From NCBI RefSeq assembly GCF_018687715.1, contig NC_056752.1, forward strand, positions 47,285,501 through 47,349,500: a stretch of DNA of 64,000 bases, given 5' to 3'. The position numbers and the translations under genes are program-made. This document shows, one piece after another, positions 1 through 11,485 of the stretch; the first letter of the stretch is position 1; the number at the start of each line of letters is the position of its first letter. The stretch comes from Carya illinoinensis. Taxonomy: Eukaryota; Streptophyta; Magnoliopsida; Fagales; Juglandaceae. The notes under the pieces are model-generated. The model made no database searches and had not been told where the DNA came from. It saw only the letters and a list, made by a program, of their open reading frames with translations.

Positions 1-795
1 TTTCACGAAGAGTAGAACAAACCTGTGTGAGATGATCTAGATGTTGTTCCTTAGTTTTACTGTAAACTAGGATGTCATCAAAGTAGACGACAAGGAACTT
101 ACCCATAAAAGGCCGAAGAACTTGTGTCATCACTCCATGAAAGTACTTGGGGCATTGGTTAGTCCAAAAGGCATGACCAACCACTCATAAAGACCGTCAT
201 TTGTCTTGAAGGCAGTTTTCCATTCATAACCCTGGCGAATCCTGATTTGGTGATACCCACTCTTTAAATCAATTTTAGAAAATATAGTGGCACCAACCAT
301 CATATCCAACATATCATCAAGCCTAGGGATGGGAAAGCGATACTTCACTATGATCCTATTAATGGCACGACTATCAATGCACATTCTCCAAGAACCATCT
401 TTATTAGGGGTCAAAAGGGCAGGAACTGCACAAGGAATTAAACTCCCACGGATAAATCATTTGTGACGAAGTTCATCCGCTTGGCTCGGGAGCTTGGCTT
501 GCTCAATAGGATTCATCCTATAATGAGGCAAATTTGGAAGAGACGCCCTTGGGACAAGATCTATGGCATGTTGAATATCCCGTAAAGGGGGTAAGTGGTC
601 AGGGAGGTCCTCAGGGAAAACATCCCGAAACTCCTAAAGAAACGACTGAGCCTCAGCAGGAGACACCATTGGAGACTCCAACGGAACCTCTATAACAACT
701 ACAGCAAACACAACGGAATCACCCATGAGTGTACGCTTGAACTCCATAGGGTTAATGATATTTAACCCTTTTCGTTCCACAATCTTTTTTGCTTG
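1..795 (-). pseudogene. Ty3/gypsy pol fragment: reverse transcriptase
   Basis: Reading the minus strand, this stretch encodes the N-terminal half of a Ty3/gypsy reverse transcriptase. The clearest open part is 130-414, with the RT block [14 protein letters not shown] followed by [13 protein letters not shown] small frame break near 125-132 puts two stops just after that block, and the frame then resumes with the catalytic YFDD box (about 65-110). The part at 415-795 links the protease to RT and is broken by several frame changes. Pol runs off the left edge, so RNase H and integrase are not visible. The element is dead: its gag-pol frame is interrupted several times. Family assignment is secure; the exact lineage is inferred from protease and RT wording resembling plant chromovirus/Tekay-like polyproteins. 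Confidence 0.9.
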
Positions 796-2510
796 CTATG
801 AGCCAACATGTTTTGGGGGTAAAGGATTAAGATGAATCTTCTTTCCATCAAACACAAAGGAACATGAATTGGAACGACCATGAATGGTCACATCCAAGTC
901 AAACAACCAAGGCCGACCGAGAATGACATGACCGACATCCATAGGAATGACATCACACCATATATGATCCTTATACTCTAGGAACTGGATAGGCACTAGA
1001 CAACGCTCTTTCACAGCTATGGAAGAAGTATCCACCCAAGAGACACTATACGGCTGAGGGTGAGGAACTGACTGCAGCCCAAGATGGGATACGGTAGTCA
1101 CAGAAACTGCGTTAATGCAATTACCACTATCCACAATGACTTTACAACCCTTATTATTGATTTTGATATAAGTATGAAAAATGGCATGACGACGCCAATC
1201 ATCATCATCTTTGGGTTGGGTAAGGATACAACGTACAACACTTAACTGGGGTGTGTCGGGAACAAGGGGTACATAACCTAGACCCACAAGAAGGGCCCGA
1301 ATACAACCTAAGAAGGCATCCTCATCATCACCCAAATCACCAAACTCTTCAAGCTTAGGTTCATAGAATTGATCTTCTAATGGCTCATCAACTACACCCT
1401 CACGTTCCTCAATAACTAAGGCTCGACTAGGACAATTGGAGGAAATATGACCATAACCTTTACAGTTGAAGCATTGCAGGCGGGAGGAAGTCTTGGGGAT
1501 TTCAGGACCTTTACCCTTATTTTCTTGTAGGGGAGGAATAGACGGAGGAGGCCCTAGGAGAGACTTAGGGGGGAAAGTGGATGCTGGGGTGATGGAAGAA
1601 CGGTTGTCACCACGTTTTCCACACGGAATCCTAGTAACCAACTTGTAGTCTTGGACTAAAGAGTAAGTGTGATCAAGAGTAGTGACACCCCGAAGGACAA
1701 GCCCACGTCTAAGATAATCTTTTAGGCCTTGTCTAAACCCAATCAAAGTCATAGCATCATCCTCAACTACATGACATCTCATTCGGAATTCATCAAATTG
1801 AGTGACATACTCAGTCACTGAACGATTGTCCTGTGTAAGGGCATTCCATTGGTCCAACAAATTACCCCTGTAAGATTGGGGTAAGTACTTCTTCTGAAGG
1901 CAACGTTTCATTTCTTCCCAACTTCCAACAGAAGGCGCATGGCGCCTCTCAAGGAGATCCTTTACACTTTCCCAAAAAAGTTGGGCAGTAACTTTAGACT
2001 GGCAATTTGAACTCTCCGATCCTCAGGAACCCTATACCAAGTAAAGAAACGATCCATATCCCTAATCCATTGAGTAAAAACTCGAGGATCTAAGCAACCA
2101 TCAAAACTATGGGCATCTAACTTAATGCTTCTAAATAGGCTCTCGTCATGGCGAGTGGGAGATTGAGCACCTTGATGGTACTAGTCTCGTTCTCGCTCAC
2201 GATCATAACCCCTATCTCTACGATCACGACTAAAATGTTGCCGACCACCTTGTCGACGACGATAGTGTCTATTATGGGACGTTTCAGACAAATGAGGGAG
2301 TTCCTCAAAATTGTTCAACCTAGCAGCTAGGTCCCTGTTCTCCTCACGAGTAGCAGCCATCTCAGTTTGGACAGCCGCTAATTGAGTCTATAACTATTAC
2401 TGGTTAGTAGCTAGTTGAGCTAATTGTCGGGTGAGGGCATCAAATTGGGAAGGATCTATGGTAAAGGTATTGGAACTAGAGGTGACAAGACGACCACTAA
2501 GCAATTGCAT
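796..2510 (-). pseudogene. Ty3/gypsy gag with zinc knuckle and aspartic protease
   Basis: The minus-strand gag most likely starts at the ATG at 2508-2510 (MQLLSGRLV). It runs, with in-frame stops and frame changes between about 1912 and 2500, into an open stretch at 796-1911 (371 codons). Visible in order are the gag capsid-like part with the WNALTQ / SVTEYVTQFDEF wording, a CCHC zinc knuckle (CFNCKGYGHISSNC, spacing CX2CX4HX4C), an acidic linker, and a retropepsin-like protease with VIVDSGN at its active site and VILGRPWLFD downstream. The same element continues into RT on the left. Gag packages the element RNA and the protease matures the polyprotein. The scattered stops mean it cannot act alone. 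Confidence 0.9.
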
Positions 2511-3583
2511 GCAATGCAACACCAGCTAAATGAAATGCAATGGAGAGATCAATGAATAACAAGTGCAAGCAATGGAAAAAAGTCAACCTGAGCAATGAAT
2601 TTTTTTTTTTTTTTGGGGGTGGGGGGATTAAGAAAATCCAAATTCGGCAAACAAATAATGTTGATATTTAAAATAACAAAGCAAGGACCAAATACCAATC
2701 AAGAAAATCCAAACATGTAAGATCTTTCCTTTTCTTTTTTTTAAGGGGGGGGGGGGGTGTGGGAAATAAACCTGAAGAAAAAATGAAAAGGAAAAAGTAC
2801 GGGCTATGAAAATGAGAGAATGGAAACACAAGAAATAGGAAGCAAAACAAAATCTAATTATTGATTAAATGGGGTCGTAACAAATGTGGGATAAAATCAA
2901 ACAAGGAAGTCAAGTGGGTAGTCAAATGGTCAACTTAAAGGAGTCATTGTTCAATAGGTCCATTAGATGGGTTTGGATAAATTTGATTCGGATAACAGCA
3001 GCACATAGAAAACAACTGAACTCTTCTAAAATGAACTGAAAATATAAAAACCAAAGAGAGATAGGAAACAGTGACTCCCTTTGTTCGTTGAGAAACTGTG
3101 TCGAGATGGGTATTGCAGGAGTCGTGACAACGTCGCACAAAAGAAAATACTTCAAATGGAATCTGTCTATTGTTTTCCGGCGGCTGGAATGCTTCCCGCT
3201 TAAGTTAGTGACCAGGAATCTGCCCAAGCCGCTGACGAAAGCTGTGTGTCGATTGATCTTCTGAGAAAAATATTTTTTTTCTTTTTTTTTACTTCTCTCT
3301 CTCTAGATGACCTGATTCTCTTCTCACTTCCAGGATGTTTTTTTTTCTTTTCTTTTTTTTGGAATCTTGGTTTGAAAGCACTGTAGATTTTGGAATATTG
3401 AAAAAGAAGATGAAACGGGCTGGTTTTGGTTTGGATCAAAGGGAGTTCTACGGTGGAGATGGTTTCAAAATATGGACAAGAAAATTCTGCGCATTTGAGT
3501 TGCAGAAATGATAAAACAAAGTGGGGTCCCAAAGATTATTTACTGTTTGAGAAAACAATAGGACCGGCTCTTGATACCAAATA
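2511..3583 (-). mobile_element. Ty3/gypsy 5' leader with tRNA-iMet primer binding site
   Basis: This is the untranslated leader between the 5' LTR and gag of the gypsy element. At 3566-3579 the minus strand reads TGGTATCAAGAGCC, close to the usual plant primer binding site for initiator tRNA-Met (TGGTATCAGAGC), with one extra base. It lies four bases inside the LTR edge, as expected. The leader carries mononucleotide runs of T and G (about 2601-2625 and 2735-2758) and shows no coding potential that I trust. Confidence 0.8.
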
Positions 3584-3899
3584 TGATGTAGGATAATAGT
3601 AAAACGAGAAAGAGAAACTGAGTAAAGTAGAGTAGAGAAGAAAACAAGTCAGTAAGAAAATAAGAGAAGGAGAAGAAGAAGGCCAGAGAAAGAGATTGGA
3701 AGAGCGACGGCTGCAACAAGCTTCTTTTCTTTTTTTCTCCAAAAACTGCTCAATATTTCATTACAAGCATTTAAATAGTAAAGTAACACAAACCCTAAAT
3801 AAACCCTAGAGAGTCAATGGGCCAAAGCCCAAGCCCATTAATACAAAATCCAAATAAAGAAAATAAAACATAAGTGAAATCACCAAAATAATAATAACA
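3584..3899 (-). repeat. 5' LTR of the Ty3/gypsy element
   Basis: Read on the minus strand this 316-bp block begins TGTTATTATT at 3899 and ends CTACATCA at 3584, with the TG...CA ends of an LTR, four bases before the primer binding site. The right edge falls exactly where the copia coding sequence of the host element starts, which fixes the boundary. The 3' LTR and the second target-site copy lie outside the window. Confidence 0.8.
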
Positions 3900-3900
3900 A

Positions 3901-4330
3901 ATGTCCTCATTAGTGTTCTTAGGTGATGCATTGATATCTTGGAAGAGTAAGAAGCAAGACAGAGTTTCTAAGTCATCTATGGAATATGAGTACCGGAAAA
4001 TGTCTCTTGCTTGTTTTGAAATTATTTGGTTTCGAGGTTTGCTTGTTGAGCTAGATTTTTCTAAGCCTGATCCTACACCTCTACATACCGATAATACGAG
4101 TGCTATTCAGATCATGGCCAATCCTGTCTATCATGAGCGCATGAAGTATATTGAAGTCGATTGTCACTCTATATGTGAAGCATTTGAAGCTCTTGTTATC
4201 ACTCTTCCACATGTTTCCATTGACCTATAAATTGCTGATATATTCACCAAAGCTCTTATTTGCCATCGACATTGCTTTTTATGTAGCAAATTGATGCTTG
4301 TTGATCAACCCGCATCAATTTGAGGAGGGC
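3901..4330 (+). pseudogene. Ty1/copia RNase H tail, interrupted host element
   Basis: This is the C-terminal end of a plant Ty1/copia pol polyprotein (RNase H domain). It contains FLGDALISWKSKKQDRVSK, the EYEYRKM block, and HTDNTSAIQIM with the catalytic-region aspartate, and is open to a stop at 4228-4230. The reading continues in a decayed form to a purine-rich tract (TTGAGGAGGGC, about 4319-4330) just before the LTR. Its upstream part is cut by the gypsy LTR at 3899/3900, so the gypsy element inserted into this older copia copy. Confidence 0.85.
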
Positions 4331-4564
4331 TGTCAATGGACAGCAAAAGCTGTCCATAATCATTCTTCTTTCCTTATTTTCACCTTGCTTAATTTACTTA
4401 GGCTTGTACAGTTAGCATATTTTGACAGAAAATAGTTTCCATATAGGGCTACAATCATTTAGGGAATTACATTCTTTCCATGTATAGAATTCTTGTAAAA
4501 CTTATATATAATCTACAGATTACTCAAGGCCAATTAATTCGGCCATTCACACAATACTTTGACA
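4331..4564 (+). repeat. 3' LTR of the Ty1/copia element
   Basis: A 234-bp LTR follows directly after the polypurine tract. It starts TGTCAA and ends TTGACA, a perfect six-base inverted terminal repeat. A TATATATAA-like promoter box (about 4503-4511) lies inside it. The upstream LTR is not in the window. Confidence 0.8.
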
Positions 4565-5191
4565 AATAAAACAGAACACAAACCACTAGTAGCGCCAAAT
4601 GCAAAATGTAAGAAGCATTTACTATGATTTTCTCTTTTTTCTTTTTTAGCTTGTGAAAGCACTTTCCCTATTTTGGTTTTCAGTGAAAGCACTTTCTCTA
4701 CATGGTTACCAAATAGGCATAACAGCTCTAAAGCACATCAGAGTTTGGTTACCAATATATACAGCCTTTCAGTAACAGCTGCCATGGCAAAAGGAAGCTC
4801 TATTACACTAGCATTGGAACTCATCCTAATTTCCTAAACCATAAAAAGTCACTGTGGACAGATATGATGATTGGAAATCTAAAAACAGATGCAGTCCTGA
4901 ATAACCCTTGTTGTACGAGTGGATGATTTAATGAAATCTAAAAATAAGATACAACATCAGATATGACACTTGTTTTGAAAAATACTGTTGCCTGAGCATA
5001 GACAAGTCCACAGTTTTTTTTGTAGGAATAAAAAGACACATCTACACAAATAATGCATCAATGCAAGCTCTTTCCAGCTGACTTATCCAAATGACATTCG
5101 ATTACTTTTCATAGCCTTTAATCAATACATATTTTACCGATAAAAAAGAGAATCAATTCATATTTTTTGTCAGTATTATGTTTAAACCTAG

Positions 5192-5244
<53 letters not shown>

Positions 5245-5600
5245 GTCGGGGAACCTCTCCAAGGCAAGGGCCTTTTGGACCCACCCCTGCAGAGTAAACC
5301 CTCCTAAGTTTCTTTACATGGAATTGGTTAAATCGCTGGCTTTTCACCTGGGGTGGTGGCCCAAAAGGATTGTTTGCACCCTAGATAATTTTAATGAAGT
5401 TATGAAGGCCTTTGTTCTTAAATGTATGTCATGACTTAATGTATTGTTCCTCTAGCCACCCCAAGAGAGTATTCTTTGAGATGCATATGTAGAGGGATCC
5501 CCAAACAGTATATTCTAAAATCCAGTAAAATAAGTACCATGCATGGTTGCTACTGAAATTCGTATCTTAGCATTTAATGGATGGTGGGGTGGCTACTTAC
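4565..5600. other. Unannotated 1-kb stretch, part of the thioesterase's last visible intron
   Basis: I see no exon here on either strand. I looked for the missing C-terminal thioesterase exons by eye and found none. It holds an (ATT)n microsatellite at 5192-5243 and, directly attached, a SINE-like segment (5243 to about 5460). The rest is unremarkable AT-rich DNA. Confidence 0.6.
5192..5460 (-). repeat. (ATT)n tract plus SINE-like remnant
   Basis: About 17 ATT units are followed without a gap by a segment (5243-5460) that shares short wording (GATTGTTTGCACCC) with the SINE-like copies elsewhere in the window. The order, simple tail then body, fits a minus-strand retroposon with a degenerate tail. 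The body is too diverged for certain assignment. Confidence 0.4.
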
Positions 5601-8600
5601 AGGTTTAAAGAAATCAACATGATCAACTTCTAGAAAGTGTGGTGCTACACCTGCGAAGGCATAAGTTGTTGAGAAGGCAAGTTCAAACGCTCTACGCATC
5701 AAAAAGCCTCCAAAAATCCGGCCATGAATGTTCCTTTGTTGTGGCTGGCAAATAAAAGAGTTCTTAAGGCAGGTGTCCTGTATAAGGATGCTATCTCTGT
5801 CTGCCAAAGCCGGCAAGTCACAGAAGATTCGTCCTTCGGCCAACAATTCATCAAGCCTATCTGCATCTCCATTCTCCAAATTTTTTTTACGGTCGGCTCT
5901 CTTCTCTTTCCTAAGTTTGTTCCTTTCTTCCGCTTCCGTCCAAAGTAGCTTTTCTTGTTCAGTTTCAGGTGAGAGTTGATTAATTGGTGCTGATTTTCCA
6001 GTCTTCGAGTCCCGAGCCACAAAAGTGAAGTTTGCCATAAGAGCAATTGAGTCTGATGCATTTTTGGTCTCTGAAAACCAAATTTAGATGACAAAGCAAA
6101 CTGAGCAGCAATAGATACGAGCTGGGAAATTGTTGTAAAAACATAAATATATTAAGGGAACATGTGAAATGAGCTATTCAGGGGATTTTACATTGCTTTG
6201 TCTTGTTATATTATCAGTTCTATCATTTTTTTGTTGGGGCTGGAGCAAGAACATGGAAAACAGCATAAGAACTTGTTCCAGATCAAACTCTTTTTATGAT
6301 TTATGCTCCTGCAAGACAGATATTTAAAGCCACATGCTGATAATGATAGATTAGGTCTGAACCCTGCAGGTTAAGAGAAAGAAACGGCAATCGGGAGAAA
6401 AACTCTTCCTAAAATGCAGATGAGTTTTACCCAGCTGCCAGCTTTCCATCTGATGCTTGCTCTCAAATGGTTGCATGGGTGTTCTTTTCCAGAATCCAAG
6501 GGAGAGACAATTGAAAAAAACAACAGAAAGAAAGTTCAGCGAAAAATTGCTGAGCCTATTTGCAGCCGGGATGGGTATTCTCTTGGAAGGGTACAGTGAC
6601 AAATCTAATAGAGTACAAATTTTTCAGAAATTAGTTGCAGGGAACTGCCAATCGCAGAACTGGCAGACCAGAGTTTAAACATAAATTAGATGGGTATTGA
6701 TTATTCAAATTTGAAATTTCTGCAGTCAATTTTACTTTTTTTCCCCCTTAAGATTCAGATATTTATTACCTTAATGATTTTTTAGGGTCCCCCAAGTTCA
6801 ACCTTAACTGCCTAATAATCTCTACAAGCACCATTATCAGACTAGAATCTAAACCATTCCACCACTGGGTTAATCTGTCCGTGTCCAATTGATGAAGCCT
6901 TTGTAAGAATCTCAAGCTAATTCTTTTCTGTACAAATATGGTACAGAGTGGCAGGATGTGCAGATCACTTCAAAAATAAAGATATACCATAAGAAACTGT
7001 AAGCCTATCCCACTGTCAAGGTGATAAAAAAAATCAAACAATTGGTATCTTATAATTTATCTTTCTGCTATACCTCTAGTGGACTGAGACACTTCCAATT
7101 GTATTTCCAATGATGACCGCCCAACCCAAGTAACAGCACCACTTATGTTTAAATCAGTGTCAATCTGGATGGGTTTCTTCAGAAACATCTTGTCGACAGA
7201 AGCAGTGACTAGAATCAGAGGTCTTGTCGTGCCATTGTCATTGCAGCAATGCTGGTTAAAGAAGTAAACCATAGGTGCTAGAATAAGATTCAATTACATC
7301 AGCAACTATGAAACGGTTATAACTATACGACAGGGCAGGAATGCCATAGTAAATACACTAACTGATGAAACATACAAATGAGTGGGTCCAGAAAATTTAT
7401 TACTGATCAAGGTTATGAGCAGATTTAGAAAAAGTGATAAATTCCATTGAAAGAGTGCAAAAGGTGCAACCCAGCTACACAAGATGTATACAAGAGAAAC
7501 ACCCATCTAAAAGTCGAAAAAGATAAACAAAATCATGAAAGTTAAGCCTATTAAGGTAGCTTCCCAAAGGAAGAGAGTAATGAAAACGAAGGTCAGGAAT
7601 TTTTGATCCCCCAAAACCTTTTTTTTTTTTTTTGGCACCGGGTATCTGAGAACAAAGTCCCGACTAATCTCAGCAAGGAGTTTCCCACAAGTGCATCTCG
7701 AATAATTCAAGGGAAAGTTTCCTAGTCTGATGACCCCTAGAAATTGTTTGCACTCAAGAGGCTTCAAACCTTAGACTTGGAGGTAGCATACCACCAAGAA
7801 AGGCCTTTACCACTTGCTCCTCAAAATTGTTGTCATTACTTTCCCTCCAAACACATCATATGAGGCAAATAGAGATCATCTTCCACACCGCTGCAATTTT
7901 TGGTCTGCAACTTAACCCTCTCTAAGCACCACAAAGGTCCACAATTCTTATGGGTACTACCCAAGTCAAACCTATCTAACTGAATAAGTCATTCCACAAA
8001 ACACTACCATTCTCACACTGGTGTAAAAGATGATCAACACTATCCAATCCTATTGTACACGCAACACTAATCAATCACAACGACATTTCTTTTCCTTATA
8101 TTACCTATTGTGATAATCTTCCCTAGAGAGGCTATCCAAGCAAAAAACACGGCTTTCTAAAGGATCTTTGTCTGTCATATGCTCTTTCAAGGAAAGGGAT
8201 TATCATGAGGAATACTGACATTATAGAAAGACCAAATATGAATGTATCCATATTTACAACTTAAAACTAAACTACAATTCTTTAAAGCGGAAATCCAACC
8301 ATGAAAGACAGATCCAGCTGCTAGCAATACGTGCAAGTTTATCAGCACCAATTTTTCTAATACTGATGAATATCCAAAATACAATTCATAGGAAACACTA
8401 TATTCATGAACTTAAAATGACAATAATAAAGAACATTGCAACGATTGCATCTTCCAATTCAAATCACAATGCTGGGCCACAAGTCTGAGACTCTCATTAA
8501 AGACCAAAAAATTTTGGGAACTACAGCTGGCCAAACTCAGCTTCACTGCAAATGACTACCATGAACATTTTAGCCACTGACGAAGGTATACCAACACTTA

Positions 8601-9770
8601 AGGTGAGTTTTCAAGCGAAACTCCAAAAGGGTCAGAATGACGACGTCCTGTAAAGAGCCAACCCCGCAATGCCAACAGATCACAGCGAGTGCACCTTCCA
8701 ATTCAAAACCCACAAACACCACATTGTAGGCCATAAATTAAAAGACTGGCAACATTGGGTCTATCCAGCTAGGCAAACTTGGCTTCATTAGAAATGAATG
8801 CCAATTCAAGCATAACACACCACATCTAATCGAAGTCATTTAGAACCCGTTTCACAAACCCCACTCGCAGCATTTCCCCACGCATCAAACCCAACAAATA
8901 TTCAACTAGACACGGTATAAATTACATCACAACAACTCAAATTGCAGAATTCGGAGGATTTTTCAGAAGTACCTTGAATGCGATGGTTCCAGCAAGAGCA
9001 TCAAGATCCTCGAGCAACTTCCCCATCCGGATCCCATTCCAGGGGTTCCTATACTGCTCTCTGAGTATATAATCGGACGAGAATTTGTAAACAATAGTGG
9101 TCCGGCTTCTTGCCGGAGTTTTCATAACCAATTCACCTTGAGAAGGCTCATCGGTTGGGGTATCCGCGACCTTCTCGAATATGCTCGACCTCGCTTCCCA
9201 TAGAGCATTTGTTACAGGTGAATGGTACATTCCGGGCCACAGACTGATCGGTTTTCGAATCGAAGAGCCCGCATCAATAGGCTGCGAAGCCTCTAATGGT
9301 GCAGTTATGGTGGAAAAAACTGGTATTGCATTTGATGAAGAGAGTCCGGGTTCGGTAGAGTCCAACGACTTGGGATATGGGTCGGATTTTTTGGTAGAAA
9401 ATGGCCTGGCTTGAGTGAAACTATATGAATTTGGAGCATAAATTTTGCTTCTGGAAACGGGTCGTGCTTGTTCTGATGATCTGGACAAGAGAGCATCATT
9501 AGCTTCCCAACTAAATTGGTGATTAGAACGTGGGTCTGGACTTGTATCAGAAAAGTACCTGGTTTGAGCGAGTGTAGGCGAAATCGGACCAGGAAGAGTG
9601 GTTTCGGAGGTTGAACTTTGGCCTCGCGCTGAGGCGGGAATGTGGGCGTTGATGAACAATGCATTCTGGAATCCTGGTGGTGCTTGTATTGGTGATGAAA
9701 CGAATGCTTGGAGTGGCAGTAGCGAGGACTTGGAGAAGTTGTGGGAAAGCGGTTTTCTCATTGATCGCAT
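5601..9770 (-). CDS. Acyl-CoA thioesterase, ACOT9 type, mitochondrial (3' end not seen)
   Basis: This double-hotdog enzyme hydrolyses acyl-CoA to free acid and CoA, probably in mitochondria or plastids. Three exons were deduced: 8973-9770 (266 codons), 7074-7251 and 5601-6070, together 482 codons with consistent phases and GT/AG borders. The N-terminus is rich in R and S with few acids, like a transit peptide, and has two R-x-F-S sites (residues 71-74 and 122-125). Hotdog 1 spans exons 1-2 (SRTTIVYKFSS, ALAGTIAFK, AVTWVGRSS). Hotdog 2 begins in exon 3 with the family block NIHGRIFGGFLMRRAFELAF. The frame stops at DHVDFFKP, a clean donor (GTAAGT), so roughly 80-90 C-terminal residues known from the family are missing; they lie left of the retrotransposon nest or are lost. 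Intron 1 (7252-8972) holds a SINE-like copy and a LINE scrap. The gene diverges from LSM6. Confidence 0.88.
7616..7815 (-). repeat. SINE-like copy 1
   Basis: On the minus strand this is a member of the SINE-like family described at 28657-28898: a tRNA-like head with a decayed B box (about 7762-7775), the shared body (ACTTGTGGGAAACTCCTTGC at about 7677-7697), and an A tail (T run at 7619-7633). The head end is truncated against a LINE fragment. It lies in intron 1 of the thioesterase gene. Confidence 0.7.
7800..8190 (-). pseudogene. LINE ORF2 3' scrap (zf-RVT region)
   Basis: The minus strand, read through several stops, gives the zinc-binding region that follows RT in plant L1-type LINEs: FFAWIASLGKIITI, then VDHLLHQCENGSVLWNDLF, with the His and Cys of the motif retained. 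It is a decayed fragment in thioesterase intron 1. No 3' tail of its own is clear, because the SINE-like copy abuts it. Confidence 0.65.
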
Positions 9771-10608
9771 TGTTTCAGTCTGCGAAAAGAAGATGAATCA
9801 ACGGAATGGTCCAGTTCAGGGGCAGCTCTTCGGTTAGCTTTTAACGTTCATGGATTCTCCGCAGGATATGTCGAATGTAGCCCGATCATTGAAGAAGGAT
9901 TCTGAGCTGGGGGATTCCTCAGATTCTTCACTTCCAAGGTTATTATTAACAAAAACTCTATATAGTTGCGGTGACTTTGTATATTTTTTAAATATTTTAT
10001 TAATATAATTAATTGTATTATTATTTTTTAATATAAAAATTAAATATTTTGATGAATCATATTATTAGAATATGTCAAGAATATATAAAAATAACTATAT
10101 ATAACAAAATTTATTATTAATAACTAAGTATTAAATAAAATTAAATGATTTAATTAGACTGTGCATTTAATATTTATAGTATAGTTGTACTAACGATTTG
10201 TATGCATGCTTAATATTTTAGAACTCAGTTTTATTTGTTTTAACTAAATAATTTAGGTTTTATCATTTTAAAAATATCTAAATATTAGTTTATTAATATA
10301 AATAACTTTATTAAAATTTATAAAAAAAAAAAATCTGTGCAGCTAAATTAGACTAAAAGGAGTCAAGGACCAACCAAGACCCAAGAAGGAGTATGGCCTC
10401 ATTGAAACCCAAGAAGAAGGCCTAAGAAACAAATGTGGCCCAAAAAAATGACAGAAGGCCCAACCGAGGGGAGAGAGAGAAGGGGTTGGTCACACGACGT
10501 CGTTGACTCGTTGTCGCTCTATTGCTTTTTTCACTATATAATCGGCCGTTAGGGCTTATTGCAGCACAGACAAAGAAGCCTCCCTCTTGCTCAGTTAAAT
10601 CAAACGGG
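9771..10608 (+). promoter_or_regulatory. Divergent promoter region between the thioesterase and LSM6, with LSM6 5'-UTR exon
   Basis: The two start regions face away from each other. On the plus strand, a TATATAAT box at 10535-10542 is followed by a TTAGGGCTT telo-box-like motif (10550-10558) and a short leader exon ending before GTACGT at about 10609. The leader joins an acceptor at 11459-11461, so LSM6 has an 850-base 5'-UTR intron. Upstream are GGCCCA motifs (site II type, reverse TGGGCC) at about 10435 and 10460 and the palindrome ACGACGTCGT at 10494-10503. The stretch 9960-10330 is very AT-rich and shows nothing else. Transcript borders are inferred. Confidence 0.6.
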
Positions 10609-11485
10609 TACGTCCCGGTGATCCTTTATATCGTTCAATGTTATTTAGCTTCTTACTATGTGCGTTCAAACTTGAACTCTTCTTTTTCTCTTTTTGATTC
10701 ACGGTTAATTATGAATCAGAGTATTGGTTTGAGGACTGTTCCGTTCGGTTTTGGAGTTTTAATGAGTTGTTTGTTGATGGGCATTTGAATTAGCTTAACC
10801 CATCAAGCCCAATTGTCATACGAGTGTGCTTTCTATTGTGGAGGATGCTATAATGGGGTTTTTTTGGGAAAAAAAAGGTACCTGTTTGCTTTGGGGATGT
10901 ATTAATCTGCTTTGCTGCTGTTTCAGGTGCCATTATTTTCTTATTTTCTCCAAACTCCTTCCGAATTTTGGGTTTTTCGTGCTCTGTTGACTTACGATGA
11001 TGCTTGGATGCAACTTAAAACTTATTGTGTCTAATCAATTGGGTGATTTTTTAGGACCCTTTGTTTATCTTGTGACCTTAGGGGTTCTATATCTTTCCCT
11101 GTTCCTAAGTATGGGGTTTTATTGACAACAGGCGAGTGGGTAATTTCATGTTGGAAGAGAGTATAGTTAGTAGTATTTGGCATGCTGAGTAGAGGAGAAG
11201 GCTGTCCAGTGTTTTTTATGCCTCTCTGAGAGATGTTGTTTACTTTGACTTCTAAAACTAAATAGGGCCACATTCTTTATGCATTATTGTTGGTGATTTA
11301 TCCGTTTCGTTAGTACCACAAATTTTTGTTGACCTATTATGATGTCATGTTGCCTATATCTACTGGAGTTCCCTCGTATGCTTATTAACAACTATAAATT
11401 CTGGTTATGATATTGTTCAGATGACCATGTTCTTTACTTTTGGCATTCTATCTATCATCAGGTAGAAAAGTTCTAGATAAGCAAA

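Noticed and set aside
3536..3742. Minus-strand frames rich in Phe and Ser near 3.2-3.7 kb
   Set aside because: They lie in the LTR and leader of the gypsy element and arise from A/G-rich DNA read backward.
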